A DNA stretch of 22,257 nucleotides from Candidatus Nomurabacteria bacterium RIFCSPHIGHO2_02_FULL_38_15 (GCA_001785575.1 MFUC01000004.1:1-22257), one strand, 5' to 3'; positions 12,172-19,206 are shown, numbered from the stretch's first letter. Notes: generated from the letters alone by a model not told the origin. Made by a program: numbers and translations.

Positions 12172-13335
12172 ATGAGAAATATTAGAACAAGCATAGATAT
12201 TGGTTCCAGCAGTTTGCGCATGCTTGTTTTTGGTAGACCTGATAAAAAATCCCCCGAGCAAATTGTAGCCCTAGCCGAAGTTGAAAGTGACGGCATGCGC
12301 CAAGGCTATATTATTGATGTTAAATTGGTGCAAAAGGCCATATTGTCATGCAAGGAATTGTGTGAAGATAAAATTGACTCAAAAATTAACCACGCAGTTG
12401 TCGGCTTTTCAGGCATGGGCTTGGCGTCAAGTTATGGTATTGGCCAAGCGATTATTTCACGAGCCGACAGTCTGGTTAGCGAAGCTGATATATTGACTGC
12501 ATTAAACGATGGTGAAAATAATATTAGTTTAGAAAACCGTAAAATAATTCATCGCATTGCCCTGGATTATTACCTTGACGGTAACCAGGTTTTGGGAACA
12601 CCGCTTGGTTTAAAAGGTATTAAACTGGAGGTCAAAATATTTTTTGTAACTGCCATGACTCAGCATCTGGAAACTGTTTTGTCTGTAATTAGTAAATTAG
12701 GTATTGAGGTGGTTGATATTATTGCCTCACCATTGGCCACCGCTTCAGCCGTTTTAAGTGAAAAGCAAAAAAGCGTTGGCGTTGGTATTATTGATATTGG
12801 AGCCGAAACTGTTTCGGCAGCAATTTACGAAAATGGTTTACCAATTTCGGTTTTTGTTTTACCAATTGGTTCAAATGATATTACCAAAGATATTGCCCTA
12901 GGTTTAAAAATTGATTTTGAAGAAGCTGAAAATGTCAAATTGGGTATTATCCAACCAAATGTTTCTCGTAAAAAATTAGAAGATATTATTTTTGCGCGTG
13001 TGATTGATTTTTTTGAAATGACTGATACACAACTTAAAAAAATAAAACGTAGTGGTTTATTGCCGGCTGGTGTTTTAATTGTCGGCCGAGGATCACTGAT
13101 CAATGGCATTGAGGCTTTTGCTAAAGACGTGCTTCGCCTGCCTGCCAAAACCCTGACTGAGGCCACCGGTGCCCTTGCCGAACTGCCAGATTCATCGTGG
13201 TATACAGCCTACGGATTACTGAACAATAACCTCCAGTCTGAAAATGAGCTTGAAATACAAGACCAAAAAGACGAAAATGTCATTGGAAGCATAAAAAGAG
13301 CCTGGAAAAATCTTTTGCATCAGCTATTGCCCTAA
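12172..13335 (+). CDS. ftsA: Cell division protein FtsA
   Basis: Actin-like protein that tethers FtsZ to the membrane and recruits the divisome. It has 387 residues. Motifs: SIDIGSSSLRMLVF (phosphate 1, about residues 7-20), the 1C-type insertion domain (about 80-160), GIIDIGAETVSAAIYENG (phosphate 2, about 204-221), a SHS2/adenosine region with GVLIVGRGSLINGIE, and a C-terminal amphipathic helix NVIGSIKRAWKNLL (about 369-382) that would anchor it to the membrane. It is followed after 56 bases by ftsZ, the usual pairing. A -10-like TATACT (12151-12156) lies 15 bases before the ATG. Confidence 0.95.
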   Translation: MRNIRTSIDIGSSSLRMLVFGRPDKKSPEQIVALAEVESDGMRQGYIIDVKLVQKAILSCKELCEDKIDSKINHAVVGFSGMGLASSYGIGQAIISRADSLVSEADILTALNDGENNISLENRKIIHRIALDYYLDGNQVLGTPLGLKGIKLEVKIFFVTAMTQHLETVLSVISKLGIEVVDIIASPLATASAVLSEKQKSVGVGIIDIGAETVSAAIYENGLPISVFVLPIGSNDITKDIALGLKIDFEEAENVKLGIIQPNVSRKKLEDIIFARVIDFFEMTDTQLKKIKRSGLLPAGVLIVGRGSLINGIEAFAKDVLRLPAKTLTEATGALAELPDSSWYTAYGLLNNNLQSENELEIQDQKDENVIGSIKRAWKNLLHQLLP

Positions 13336-13391
13336 AACCGGCTTCGTGCTAATTTTTACTTATAAACCATTATTAGTTACACATTCAGCAT

Positions 13392-14597
13392 ATGCCTAAA
13401 ATTAGCCCAGACGTAGAAACATTCGCTCGAATCAAAGTCATCGGTATTGGTGGCTCTGGTAAAAACGCGATCAATCATATGATCGAGTCAGACATTAAAG
13501 GTGTCGAGTTCATTGCCATGAATACTGACACGCAAGATTTACATAATTCATTAGCTAATAAAAAAATTCACATTGGTAAAAATTTAACTAAAGGTTTAGG
13601 TGCGGGTATGAATCCAGAAATTGGTCATCGCGCCGCCGAGGAAACCAAGGCAGAGATTCAAGACTCACTTAAAGGCGCCGACATGGTTTTTATTGCTGGT
13701 GGTATGGGTGGAGGTACTGGTACTGGTGCTGCACCTGTCGTTGCCAAATTAGCCAAGGAACAAGGTGTGTTGACTGTTGGGGTTGTCACTAAACCATTTT
13801 CATTTGAAGGTAGCCAACGTATGCGTTTAGCTGAAACTGGACTTGAAGAACTGGCTGGCGAAGTTGATGCCATAATTGTTATACCTAATGATCGCCTATT
13901 GACTGTAGCCTCGAAAGACACTAGCTTTAAAGATGCATTTGCTATGTGTGATGAAGTTTTAAGTCAGGCCGTTGAAGGTATTTCAGACTTAATAACAATG
14001 CCGGGCAATATGAATGTTGACTTTGCCGATATTCGCGCAATTTTGCAAGATGCAGGTAGTGCAATTATGGGTGTCGGAATTGCTTCTGGCGATGACCGTG
14101 CCAAGAAGGCTGCCATGGACGCAATCAACTCACCCCTATTAGATATTTCAATTAATGGTGCACGGGGAGTATTGATCAATGTGTGTGGAGGTGATGATTT
14201 GGGCATACTTGAGGTACACGAGGCAGCTAACTTAGTTACCGACAATATCGACCGCGATGCTAAAGTTATTTTTGGTATGTCACACGATAATAGATTGAAA
14301 AAAGGTGAAGTTAAAATCACAGTTATTGCCACCGGCTTCCCTACTGATACAAATCGCAAAACTTCATTTGGCGTATCTATTAATCAGTCAGCTAACCCAG
14401 CACAACAAAATTCGAGTGGTTTAGGTGGCTTATTTTCGCGCAAAACTAATGACGATATAAAAACTGAAACCAACCAACCCCAAAATGATTATTTGAAAAA
14501 AGTTGACTCTGAAATTGAAATGCCCGAGGAAGAAGAGGAAAATGATGACGATACCTTTTCAGCTGTACCGGCATTTTTGCGCAGGCAAAGAAAGTAA
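13392..14597 (+). CDS. ftsZ: Cell division GTPase FtsZ
   Basis: Tubulin homologue whose GTP-dependent filaments form the division ring. It has 401 residues. The glycine-rich GTP loop GGMGGGTGTG is at 103-112. The T7 synergy region appears as DAFAMCDEVLSQAVEG followed by NVDFADIRAIL. After an acidic, Asn/Gln-rich linker (about 335-388) the protein ends AVPAFLRRQRK, the conserved C-terminal peptide (PAFLRR) that binds FtsA. The complete FtsA/FtsZ interface is therefore encoded here. A TATAAA at 13361-13366 may supply a promoter, giving a leader of about 18 bases, but no -35 is clear; co-transcription with ftsA is likely. Confidence 0.98.
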   Translation: MPKISPDVETFARIKVIGIGGSGKNAINHMIESDIKGVEFIAMNTDTQDLHNSLANKKIHIGKNLTKGLGAGMNPEIGHRAAEETKAEIQDSLKGADMVFIAGGMGGGTGTGAAPVVAKLAKEQGVLTVGVVTKPFSFEGSQRMRLAETGLEELAGEVDAIIVIPNDRLLTVASKDTSFKDAFAMCDEVLSQAVEGISDLITMPGNMNVDFADIRAILQDAGSAIMGVGIASGDDRAKKAAMDAINSPLLDISINGARGVLINVCGGDDLGILEVHEAANLVTDNIDRDAKVIFGMSHDNRLKKGEVKITVIATGFPTDTNRKTSFGVSINQSANPAQQNSSGLGGLFSRKTNDDIKTETNQPQNDYLKKVDSEIEMPEEEEENDDDTFSAVPAFLRRQRK

Positions 14598-14602
14598 AAT
14601 TT

Positions 14603-14611
14603 TGTTATAAT
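14603..14611 (+). promoter_or_regulatory. Extended -10 promoter of trxB
   Basis: TGTTATAAT, a perfect TGnTATAAT, ends 7 bases before the trxB ATG. The predicted transcription start is the start codon itself. It overlaps the region just after the ftsZ stop. Confidence 0.72.
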
Positions 14612-14618
14612 ACTTTGT

Positions 14619-15566
14619 ATGTACGAACTTATAATTATTGGTGGAGGGCCGGCGGGTTCAGCGGCGGCAGTTTATGCGGCTCGCAAAAAAATCAAAACTG
14701 CAATTATTGCCTATGAATTTGGTGGTCAATCAAACGTGTCAGATGATATTCAAAACTGGATTGGTACCCCACATATTAGCGGAGCTGATTTGGCCAAAAA
14801 TTTAGAGACTCATGTGCGCGAATATGCCGGTGACATTGTTGCTATTCTGAAAGGCAAAAAAGTTATAGGCATTACAAAAAATGATGAGCAAATTGGTAGT
14901 TTGTTTAAAATTAATTTAGATAGTGGCGAAACTTTAGAAAGTAAAGCCTTGTTGATTACTACCGGCAGTAATCACCGAAAACTAGAAGCCAAAAATGCTA
15001 ACACTTTTGAGCATAAAGGCCTGACCTATTGCGCCTCGTGCGATGGCCCATTTTTTACTGGTATGCCCGTAGCGGTCATTGGTGGTGGTAATGCAGCCTT
15101 TGAATCAGCCCTACAACTATCGGCCTATTGCCAAAAAGTTTATATATTAAATCGTAGCGAAAAATTTAGAGCTGATGAAATTACCCTAGAAACTATTAGG
15201 AAAAATCCTAAAATAGAAATTATAAATAATGCCGTAGTGGTTGAAGTTTTGGGTGATGAAAGTAATACTTTTGTTGGCGGACTTATTTATAAAAATGTTT
15301 TAGGTAATGAAGAAATTAAATTAGACGTAAAAGGCATTTTTGTTGAAATTGGCCAATTACCCAACACTGATATTATTGGTGATTTAATTACCAAAGATGC
15401 GCACAATAAAATAATTATAGACCATAAAAATATGAAAACTTCACGCTCGGGTATTTGGGCGGCTGGTGACTGCACCGATGTTTTGTACCACCAAAACAAC
15501 ATCGCCGCCGGCCATGCCGTCCTAGCCCTGGAAGACATTTACCAGTGGCTACAAACTAAAAAATAA
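14619..15566 (+). CDS. trxB: Thioredoxin reductase (NAD(P)H-dependent flavoprotein)
   Basis: Transfers electrons from NADPH through FAD to a redox-active cysteine pair and on to thioredoxin-type partners in the cytoplasm. It has 315 residues, the size of low-molecular-weight TrxB. Motifs: FAD-binding IIGGGPAGSAAAVYAAR (6-22), the redox pair Cys138-Ala-Ser-Cys141 in the family position before DGPFF, the pyridine-nucleotide fold VIGGGNAAFESALQL (153-167), and the C-terminal FAD motif GIWAAGDCTDV. No thioredoxin gene is in the window, so the partner is unknown. It probably starts its own leaderless transcript 21 bases after ftsZ. Confidence 0.94.
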   Translation: MYELIIIGGGPAGSAAAVYAARKKIKTAIIAYEFGGQSNVSDDIQNWIGTPHISGADLAKNLETHVREYAGDIVAILKGKKVIGITKNDEQIGSLFKINLDSGETLESKALLITTGSNHRKLEAKNANTFEHKGLTYCASCDGPFFTGMPVAVIGGGNAAFESALQLSAYCQKVYILNRSEKFRADEITLETIRKNPKIEIINNAVVVEVLGDESNTFVGGLIYKNVLGNEEIKLDVKGIFVEIGQLPNTDIIGDLITKDAHNKIIIDHKNMKTSRSGIWAAGDCTDVLYHQNNIAAGHAVLALEDIYQWLQTKK

Positions 15567-15581
15567 AAGTATTACAAAAAC

Positions 15582-15609
15582 TTGACAAAGATTAGCCCGA
15601 TAGTATACA
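15582..15609 (+). promoter_or_regulatory. Promoter of small-RNA unit A
   Basis: TTGACA (15582-15587), a 16-bp spacer and TATACA (15604-15609; TACACT at 15606-15611 is the 18-bp alternative). No protein gene follows on this strand before a terminator. Confidence 0.7.
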
Positions 15610-15615
15610 CTTTAC

Positions 15616-15680
15616 TTGGAAACATTTATCCTATATCTCGTATCCTGAGCCCTGCTACATTCGTGTGGTGGGGCTTTTTT
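15616..15680 (+). ncRNA. Putative small RNA A
   Basis: A predicted transcript of about 65 nt from the promoter at 15582-15609 to the terminator at 15648-15680. It contains no start codon and no open reading frame. The first roughly 32 bases look unstructured; the rest is the terminator hairpin. It shares its promoter layout and its hairpin arms (AGCCCTGC and GTGGGGCT) with unit B at 16355-16437. The hairpin could alternatively serve only as the trxB terminator. Confidence 0.5.
15648..15680 (+). terminator. Terminator of small-RNA unit A / trxB
   Basis: AGCCCTGC (15648-15655) and TACA pair with TGTG and GTGGGGCT (15668-15675), including G-T wobbles, closing a TTCG tetraloop; six T follow (15675-15680). 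Confidence 0.85.
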
Positions 15681-15700
15681 GTTTTATAGAAATCAGTAAA

Positions 15701-15723
15701 TAAAAAGCCCCATCATCGGGGCT
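15701..15723 (-). terminator. Terminator of the secreted helical protein gene
   Basis: Minus strand: AGCCCC, a GATGAT loop, GGGGCT, then TTTTT. It overlaps the stop codon of the gene ending at 15722. Confidence 0.85.
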
Positions 15724-16249
15724 AAAGTTTTGCAAACCTTCTTTCAAGTGCACCGAACGCACTTTTCATTGGGTCAAGCCGACTTCCATATTTTCTGAAC
15801 GTTTTAAATTCTTCGTCCAAAAAATCAGATGAAATTTTTAGTTTTTCATAGGCAATCAATAACGACATGCTCACCGAATCAGTTACACCAAACTTTCGAG
15901 TAATGTGATTAATGGTAAAGCTACTCTCATTGTAATCATACACAATCGCTGTATATGTCTGTGTTACACGACTTAATTTTTGATTATAGACTGAAAATCT
16001 TTCTAGAAGTGAGTCCTGCATTTCCGGATTCTTTTTATTTTGCTTGTAAAAACGCTTCAGATTTTGATACTCTGGTTTTAAAGATAAGACTTCGTGATTT
16101 GAAATCTTCATCTTTGCAATTAAAGTGTCGCACTGACTTTCAGTGTTAGTTATTTGCGTTTCAAGTGAATTTTTGGATTGCGCCAAAAGCAACACTGGCA
16201 AAAAATTGGTTAGCATTATTGCAAATGCCACAAAAACTGTTTTTTTCAT
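15722..16249 (-). CDS. Secreted helical protein of unknown function
   Basis: A 175-residue product, not recognised. It starts with a clear Sec signal peptide: MKKT, a hydrophobic core (about residues 5-21) and a likely cleavage in LLLAQS near residue 24. The mature part is mostly charged and polar helix with heptad-like Leu spacing, suggesting a coiled coil, and contains a single Cys near residue 40. No enzyme motif is seen. It has a strong promoter of its own and a terminator that overlaps its stop. AGAAG lies 6 bases before the ATG and is one of the few Shine-Dalgarno-like sequences in the window. It is flanked on both sides by the related small-RNA units on the opposite strand. Confidence 0.78.
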   Translation of the reverse strand: MKKTVFVAFAIMLTNFLPVLLLAQSKNSLETQITNTESQCDTLIAKMKISNHEVLSLKPEYQNLKRFYKQNKKNPEMQDSLLERFSVYNQKLSRVTQTYTAIVYDYNESSFTINHITRKFGVTDSVSMSLLIAYEKLKISSDFLDEEFKTFRKYGSRLDPMKSAFGALERRFAKL

Positions 16250-16267
16250 AGAGCTTCTTTTTTAAAG

Positions 16268-16296
16268 ATAATACCAGACAGGTATGAATTAGTCAA
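16268..16296 (-). promoter_or_regulatory. Promoter of the secreted helical protein gene
   Basis: Minus strand: TTGACT (16291-16296), a 17-bp spacer and TATTAT (16268-16273), with a leader of about 11 bases. It is divergent from small-RNA unit B, whose -35 begins 24 bp away. Confidence 0.8.
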
Positions 16297-16319
16297 GAGA
16301 ACGTAATTAGTTCAATACC

Positions 16320-16349
16320 TTGACATTCTAGACTAAACTAGTATATACT
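16320..16349 (+). promoter_or_regulatory. Promoter of small-RNA unit B
   Basis: TTGACA (16320-16325), a 16-bp spacer and TATATA (16342-16347), or an 18-bp spacer and TATACT (16344-16349). The -10 region AGTATATACTT closely matches AGTATACACTT in unit A. Confidence 0.72.
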
Positions 16350-16354
16350 TAAGT

Positions 16355-16437
16355 AAATTGCAATTTATAGTTGGTTATTAGTTAAGAAAAGCCCTGCGGT
16401 GTGAAATGTGCTGATTTTCCACCCGTGGGGCTTTTTG
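16355..16437 (+). ncRNA. Putative small RNA B
   Basis: A predicted transcript of about 83 nt ending in a long hairpin and T-run. It contains no usable open reading frame (the only ATG, at 16406, is stopped after two codons). The distance from the -35 to the AGCCCTGC arm is 70 bases, versus 66 in unit A, and the hairpin arms are identical in the two units. The apical part differs and is longer here. The target and function are unknown. Confidence 0.52.
16390..16437 (+). terminator. Terminator of small-RNA unit B
   Basis: AGCCCTGC (16390-16397) pairs with GTGGGGCT (16425-16432), extended by GGTG against CACCC with bulges, followed by TTTTT. Confidence 0.85.
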
Positions 16438-16497
16438 TTTATTTTTTGTTTATTTTAAATTTTTATATTAAAAAATAAGAGTAGCAACTTGTCAATG

Positions 16498-16569
16498 TGA
16501 CCCTACGGAGAATCGAACTCCGATTAACGGCTTGAAAAGCCGGCGTCCTAACCATTAGACGATAGGGCC
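16498..16569 (-). tRNA. tRNA-Glu (anticodon UUC)
   Basis: Full cloverleaf on the minus strand: acceptor GGCCCTA pairing with TAGGGTC (one G-T wobble), the TCGTCTAATGGTTAGGAC D-arm typical of bacterial tRNA-Glu, an anticodon loop TTTTCAA with TTC at positions 34-36 on stem CCGGC/GCCGT (closing pair C-T mismatched), and the T-arm CGGAG-TTCGATT-CTCCG. The discriminator base is A and the following bases are CAT, so the CCA end is not encoded and must be added by CCA-transferase. No neighbouring tRNA is present. The stem mismatch at 27/43 is unusual but the gene looks functional. Confidence 0.95.
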
Positions 16570-16573
16570 CTAA

Positions 16574-16615
16574 ATCAAATCAAGGATTTGATCGGGCGAC
16601 CCGACACGGTCGGGT
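16574..16615. repeat. Two perfect hairpins flanking the tRNA 5' end
   Basis: ATCAAATC-AAG-GATTTGAT (16574-16592), then ACCCGAC-ACG-GTCGGGT (16599-16615). Both have triloops. They lie in the tRNA 5' leader as transcribed and could shape 5' processing by RNase P or block read-through. Neither has a T-run. Confidence 0.6.
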
Positions 16616-16669
16616 TTAGCCTTAAAAAGTAACTAGTATTTTATAGCATATTTTTTGACTAAAGCAAAC

Positions 16670-16692
16670 AAAAAAGCCCCATTTCTAGGGCT
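16670..16692 (-). terminator. Terminator of the 43-residue membrane protein gene
   Basis: Minus strand: AGCCC, loop, GGGCT, then six T. It overlaps the stop codon (16685-16687) of the small minus-strand gene. Confidence 0.72.
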
Positions 16693-16816
16693 CGGGTTCA
16701 GGGTCTTTAAATGGTCTTTTTCTGTAATATCGCCAACGCCTTACAGATTTAGCAATATATTTAAAAAAAACTAGAAAGACTGAGCTTAGTGTTATTATTA
16801 TGAAAAAAGTTATCAT
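16685..16816 (-). CDS. 43-residue membrane protein with basic tail
   Basis: ATG at 16816 encodes a hydrophobic N-terminal helix (MITFFIIITLSSVFLVFF, residues 1-18), then KYIAKSVRRWRYYRKRPFK, strongly basic, and ends DPEPEP. This is the topology of a single-pass protein anchored with its positive tail in the cytoplasm. An out-of-frame ATG at 16820 reads only 19 codons. The stop lies inside a terminator hairpin of the correct strand, which supports real expression. The function is unknown; small inner-membrane regulators and type I toxins share this profile. No convincing promoter was found in the 130 bases upstream. Confidence 0.55.
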   Translation of the reverse strand: MITFFIIITLSSVFLVFFKYIAKSVRRWRYYRKRPFKDPEPEP

Positions 16817-16892
16817 ACATTTCAATATTAAATTGTGAAAAACTAGAATATCTATCTAAACTTTACACGAAAAAGGCCTTTCCCCCAAGCCC

Positions 16893-16921
16893 TTGACTAT
16901 ATTTTGCATATATGCTATAAA
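16893..16921 (+). promoter_or_regulatory. Strong promoter of the 135-residue gene
   Basis: TTGACT (16893-16898), a 17-bp spacer and TATAAA (16916-16921) with an upstream TGC that makes it an extended -10. The spacer contains the perfect palindrome GCATATATGC (16906-16915), a possible operator. The leader is about 20 bases. Confidence 0.82.
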
Positions 16922-16947
16922 TAAGGGGTTCTTTAAATAACACAAAA

Positions 16948-17355
16948 ATGAATGAAATAAAACGATCTGCAAACTGGCTGGCAAAGCTGGTGCAGATAAA
17001 GCATATAGAGTTAGAAAATGGCTTCATTCGGTTTTATAAATTACCGATTGAGACCCAAGTTTATGGCGCTAACATCATGCCGTTCGTAATATTCTACGAA
17101 GTAAAAGTATTTGAGCTTTGTTCAAACACCTTTATGAATAATCCAAGCTTAATGAAGCGTTACTTTTCGGAGTCCTCAATAGACTTTCAAAAAGACATCA
17201 TGAAGTTAATTCAAGGTACTATTGGTTTAGAAGCATTATATGCTGCTCAAAACGATATAGAGTACGAACAAAGTGCTCTGTACCTAAATCATACAAAACA
17301 AGCCCGTAAAAACTTAGGGCTTGAGAAGATACATCCCCTCGAAATTGCTAGCTAA
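16948..17355 (+). CDS. Unknown 135-residue cytoplasmic protein
   Basis: Not recognised. There is no signal peptide or membrane segment. The N-terminal half (residues 1-55) has mixed basic and aromatic strands and helices (RSANWLAKLVQIKH, FIRFYKLP, FVIFYEVKVFEL). The C-terminal half is helical with Lys/Gln/Glu-rich segments (DFQKDIMKLIQGTIGLEALYAAQ). Start ATG 16948 follows the strongest promoter in the window at the expected distance, and a terminator begins inside its last codons, so it is an independently controlled single gene. A second ATG in the same frame is absent nearby. High predicted expression with a palindrome in the promoter suggests a regulated or stress-related role, but that is speculation. 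Confidence 0.72.
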   Translation: MNEIKRSANWLAKLVQIKHIELENGFIRFYKLPIETQVYGANIMPFVIFYEVKVFELCSNTFMNNPSLMKRYFSESSIDFQKDIMKLIQGTIGLEALYAAQNDIEYEQSALYLNHTKQARKNLGLEKIHPLEIAS

Positions 17356-17380
17356 CGGCTTTCAGTTTCAGGGGATTTTT
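17333..17380 (+). terminator. Terminator overlapping the end of the 135-residue gene
   Basis: ATCCCCT (17333-17339) pairs with AGGGGAT (17370-17376), with GAAA/TTTC extending the stem inside; TTTTTATTTT follows. The left arm lies in the last codons of the gene. Confidence 0.72.
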
Positions 17381-17404
17381 ATTTTGTATAAATACAGGTA
17401 AATA

Positions 17405-17413
17405 TGATATTGT
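17405..17413 (+). promoter_or_regulatory. Candidate extended -10 of tsaD
   Basis: TGATATTGT ends 6 bases before the tsaD ATG, matching the near-start position seen for frr, priA, trxB and valS, but its -10 is only 4 of 6. TATAAA at 17387-17392 is an alternative that would give a leader of about 21 bases. Confidence 0.45.
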
Positions 17414-17419
17414 AACAAT

Positions 17420-18625
17420 ATGAAAATTCTAGCCATAGAAACAAGTTGCGATGAAACAGCCATAGCCTTACTTGAAGCAGATAGAGGTTTAGACTCTATC
17501 GGGGTTTTAGGTAATACGGTTGCCAGCCAGGCTGATTTGCATGCTCAATTCGGCGGGGTCTACCCAGCCCTGGCTAAACGTGAACATGCTAAAAATATTG
17601 TGCCGGTTTTACTGGATACTTTGAAACAGGCAGGTTTTGATATTAATGTTGAACAAAATAATTTAAATAGTTTTTCATTAGAGCAAAAAAATTATTTGAA
17701 AAAACTTTTTGAACATGAGCCTGAACTGTACCAAATTTTTATTGAACATATACCAACTATTACAAAAAATTCCAAAAGTTCTATTGACAGTATTGCGGTG
17801 ACAACTGGCCCTGGCCTTGAGCCAGCCTTGTGGGTTGGAATCAATTTTGCCAAAGCTTTAAATTATGTTTGGGGGGTACCTATAATACCCGTTAACCACA
17901 TGGAGGGTCATATTCTAAGCCCGCTTTTGAACTTAAATTCTAGTTCAAATAAAAAAGCACAGCTACCGGCTTTGGCATTGCTAATTAGCGGTGGCCACAC
18001 CGAATTAGTTTATGTGCCTGAATTTGGCACATATGAAAAAATCGGCCAAACCCTGGACGATGCCGTAGGTGAGGCCTTTGACAAGGTGGCACGACTATTG
18101 GGCCTGCCATACCCTGGTGGCCCACATATCGCCAAATTAGCTGGTATAGACCGTAGTATAAACCCAAGGGCCAGCATTGATTTGCCCAAGCCCATGATAA
18201 ATTCAGGTGATTTGAACTTCTCATTTTCAGGCCTAAAAACCGCGGTTTTATATATGGTGCAAAAACTTGAGGAAGAAGCCCCAAACAATACCCTGCCCGA
18301 TACTACAAAACAAAATATTGCCCGGGCTTTTGAAGACTCAGTGACTGAGGTTTTAATTAAAAAAGTTCTAAAAGCGCTAGACGAAATAGGCGGGCAAAAT
18401 CCAATCAAAACAATTTTAGTTGGTGGTGGAGTATCGGCCAACACTTTTATTAAACAAGGCTTAATAAATGCTGTGCAAAAATATGATCCCAACATTTCAG
18501 TTTTATTCCCAACTCCCGACCTATCAACCGACAATGCCATAATGATTGGTATGGTAGGAATTTTAAAATCCCCCCTCAGTCCGACTGGTGGGGAAATTAG
18601 TGCAAATGCTAATTGGGAGCTTTAG
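17420..18625 (+). CDS. tsaD: tRNA N6-threonylcarbamoyladenosine transferase TsaD
   Basis: Transfers the threonylcarbamoyl group to A37 of tRNAs reading ANN codons, working with TsaB and TsaE on threonylcarbamoyl-AMP made by TsaC. It has 401 residues, longer than the usual roughly 340. Motifs: ILAIETSCDETA (3-14), FGGVYPALAKREH (44-56), the metal ligands His160 and His164 in NHMEGH, LISGGHTELVY, and DDAVGEAFDKVARLLGLPYPGGP. An insertion of about 40 residues (about 75-120, rich in Asn, Glu and Leu) sits between the first helices and SIAVTTGPGLEPALWVG, where the family usually has GPGLxGSL. The other t6A genes are not in the window. The stop overlaps the convergent gene's stop by two bases (18623-18624). 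Confidence 0.95.
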   Translation: MKILAIETSCDETAIALLEADRGLDSIGVLGNTVASQADLHAQFGGVYPALAKREHAKNIVPVLLDTLKQAGFDINVEQNNLNSFSLEQKNYLKKLFEHEPELYQIFIEHIPTITKNSKSSIDSIAVTTGPGLEPALWVGINFAKALNYVWGVPIIPVNHMEGHILSPLLNLNSSSNKKAQLPALALLISGGHTELVYVPEFGTYEKIGQTLDDAVGEAFDKVARLLGLPYPGGPHIAKLAGIDRSINPRASIDLPKPMINSGDLNFSFSGLKTAVLYMVQKLEEEAPNNTLPDTTKQNIARAFEDSVTEVLIKKVLKALDEIGGQNPIKTILVGGGVSANTFIKQGLINAVQKYDPNISVLFPTPDLSTDNAIMIGMVGILKSPLSPTGGEISANANWEL

Positions 18626-18936
18626 CTCAGGCTTAAATTTAGTCGTCTTTCTAAAATCTCACGCATAACCGTTGGGCTTGAGGTAACAAGCTTACAGTTG
18701 CATTCAATTTTAACATCTTGGAATTTTCCTGAGCCTTCACCTGGCTCTGTCGCATAGCAACACTCAGCTTCGGCTTGGTTACCATACTCGTATAAAAATT
18801 TTAGTGGCGTAACTTGTTTAATCAAAATGCCACCTTCATCTTTATACCTACCTTCGTCATTTAAATAGGCCTCGGCATCAAGGCCTAGTCTGTCAACGAC
18901 AAAAGCTTGCAGTTCACCGATTGAATTTTTGGCCAA
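18622..18936 (-). CDS. C-terminal part of an apparently frameshifted gene of unknown function
   Basis: An open frame of 104 codons whose only plausible start is a TTG at 18936, inside the end of the upstream frame. The product is acidic and Cys-containing (AECCYATEP, ECNCKLV) and ends in a helix (VMREILERRLNLSLS). It overlaps the frame ending at 18885 by 52 bases; joining the two by a -1 shift in the run CCAAAAATT near 18926-18934 gives one continuous protein of about 155 residues. Either a sequencing or assembly indel, a mutation, or frameshifting explains it. It converges on tsaD with no terminator between. Confidence 0.55.
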   Translation of the reverse strand: MAKNSIGELQAFVVDRLGLDAEAYLNDEGRYKDEGGILIKQVTPLKFLYEYGNQAEAECCYATEPGEGSGKFQDVKIECNCKLVTSSPTVMREILERRLNLSLS

Positions 18937-19088
18937 ACAGTAAACCGTTGGTAGAAATTGATAAGGTCTTTGGCGAACAGGTTAATGTGCCCACCGAAAA
19001 ACTTCACGCGCGAGATTTGTTCAACAAATTCTTGCACGTTGCTGTGATACGGCTGACCCGATGTCAGCAAAATTATTTTATTTTTCAT
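18885..19088 (-). CDS. N-terminal part of the same apparently frameshifted gene
   Basis: ATG 19088 opens a 67-codon frame beginning MKNKIILLTSGQPYHSN, a beta strand and glycine turn like the start of a Rossmann-type or nucleotide-binding domain, then EFVEQISRVKFFGGHINLFAKDLI. The last dozen codons (IQSVNCKLLSLTD) look like out-of-frame sequence. TATAAT lies immediately before the ATG, so no leader is possible from that element. No family was recognised. Confidence 0.5.
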   Translation of the reverse strand: MKNKIILLTSGQPYHSNVQEFVEQISRVKFFGGHINLFAKDLINFYQRFTVWPKIQSVNCKLLSLTD

Positions 19089-19197
19089 ATTATATTGTGT
19101 AGAGAGTGCTTCTAAAATTTAATTATACGCTCTTTTATAAAAAACCACAATGCTATAAATGGGCTCAAACAATAATAAGTGCAAAAATAATACTTTT

Positions 19198-19206
19198 TGG
19201 TATAAT
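19198..19206 (+). promoter_or_regulatory. Extended -10 promoter of valS
   Basis: TGGTATAAT, a perfect TGnTATAAT, ends 7 bases before the valS ATG at 19214. It also decides the start: the in-frame upstream start at 19106 would not be transcribed from it. Confidence 0.72.

Noticed and set aside
16762..16820. Reading frame from ATG 16820 joined across a run of eight T to make a 45-residue protein.
   Set aside because: The out-of-frame ATG at 16816 gives an uninterrupted 43-residue membrane protein without any shift.
17985..18540. Long minus-strand frames opposite tsaD.
   Set aside because: They are antisense shadows of a well-conserved gene.
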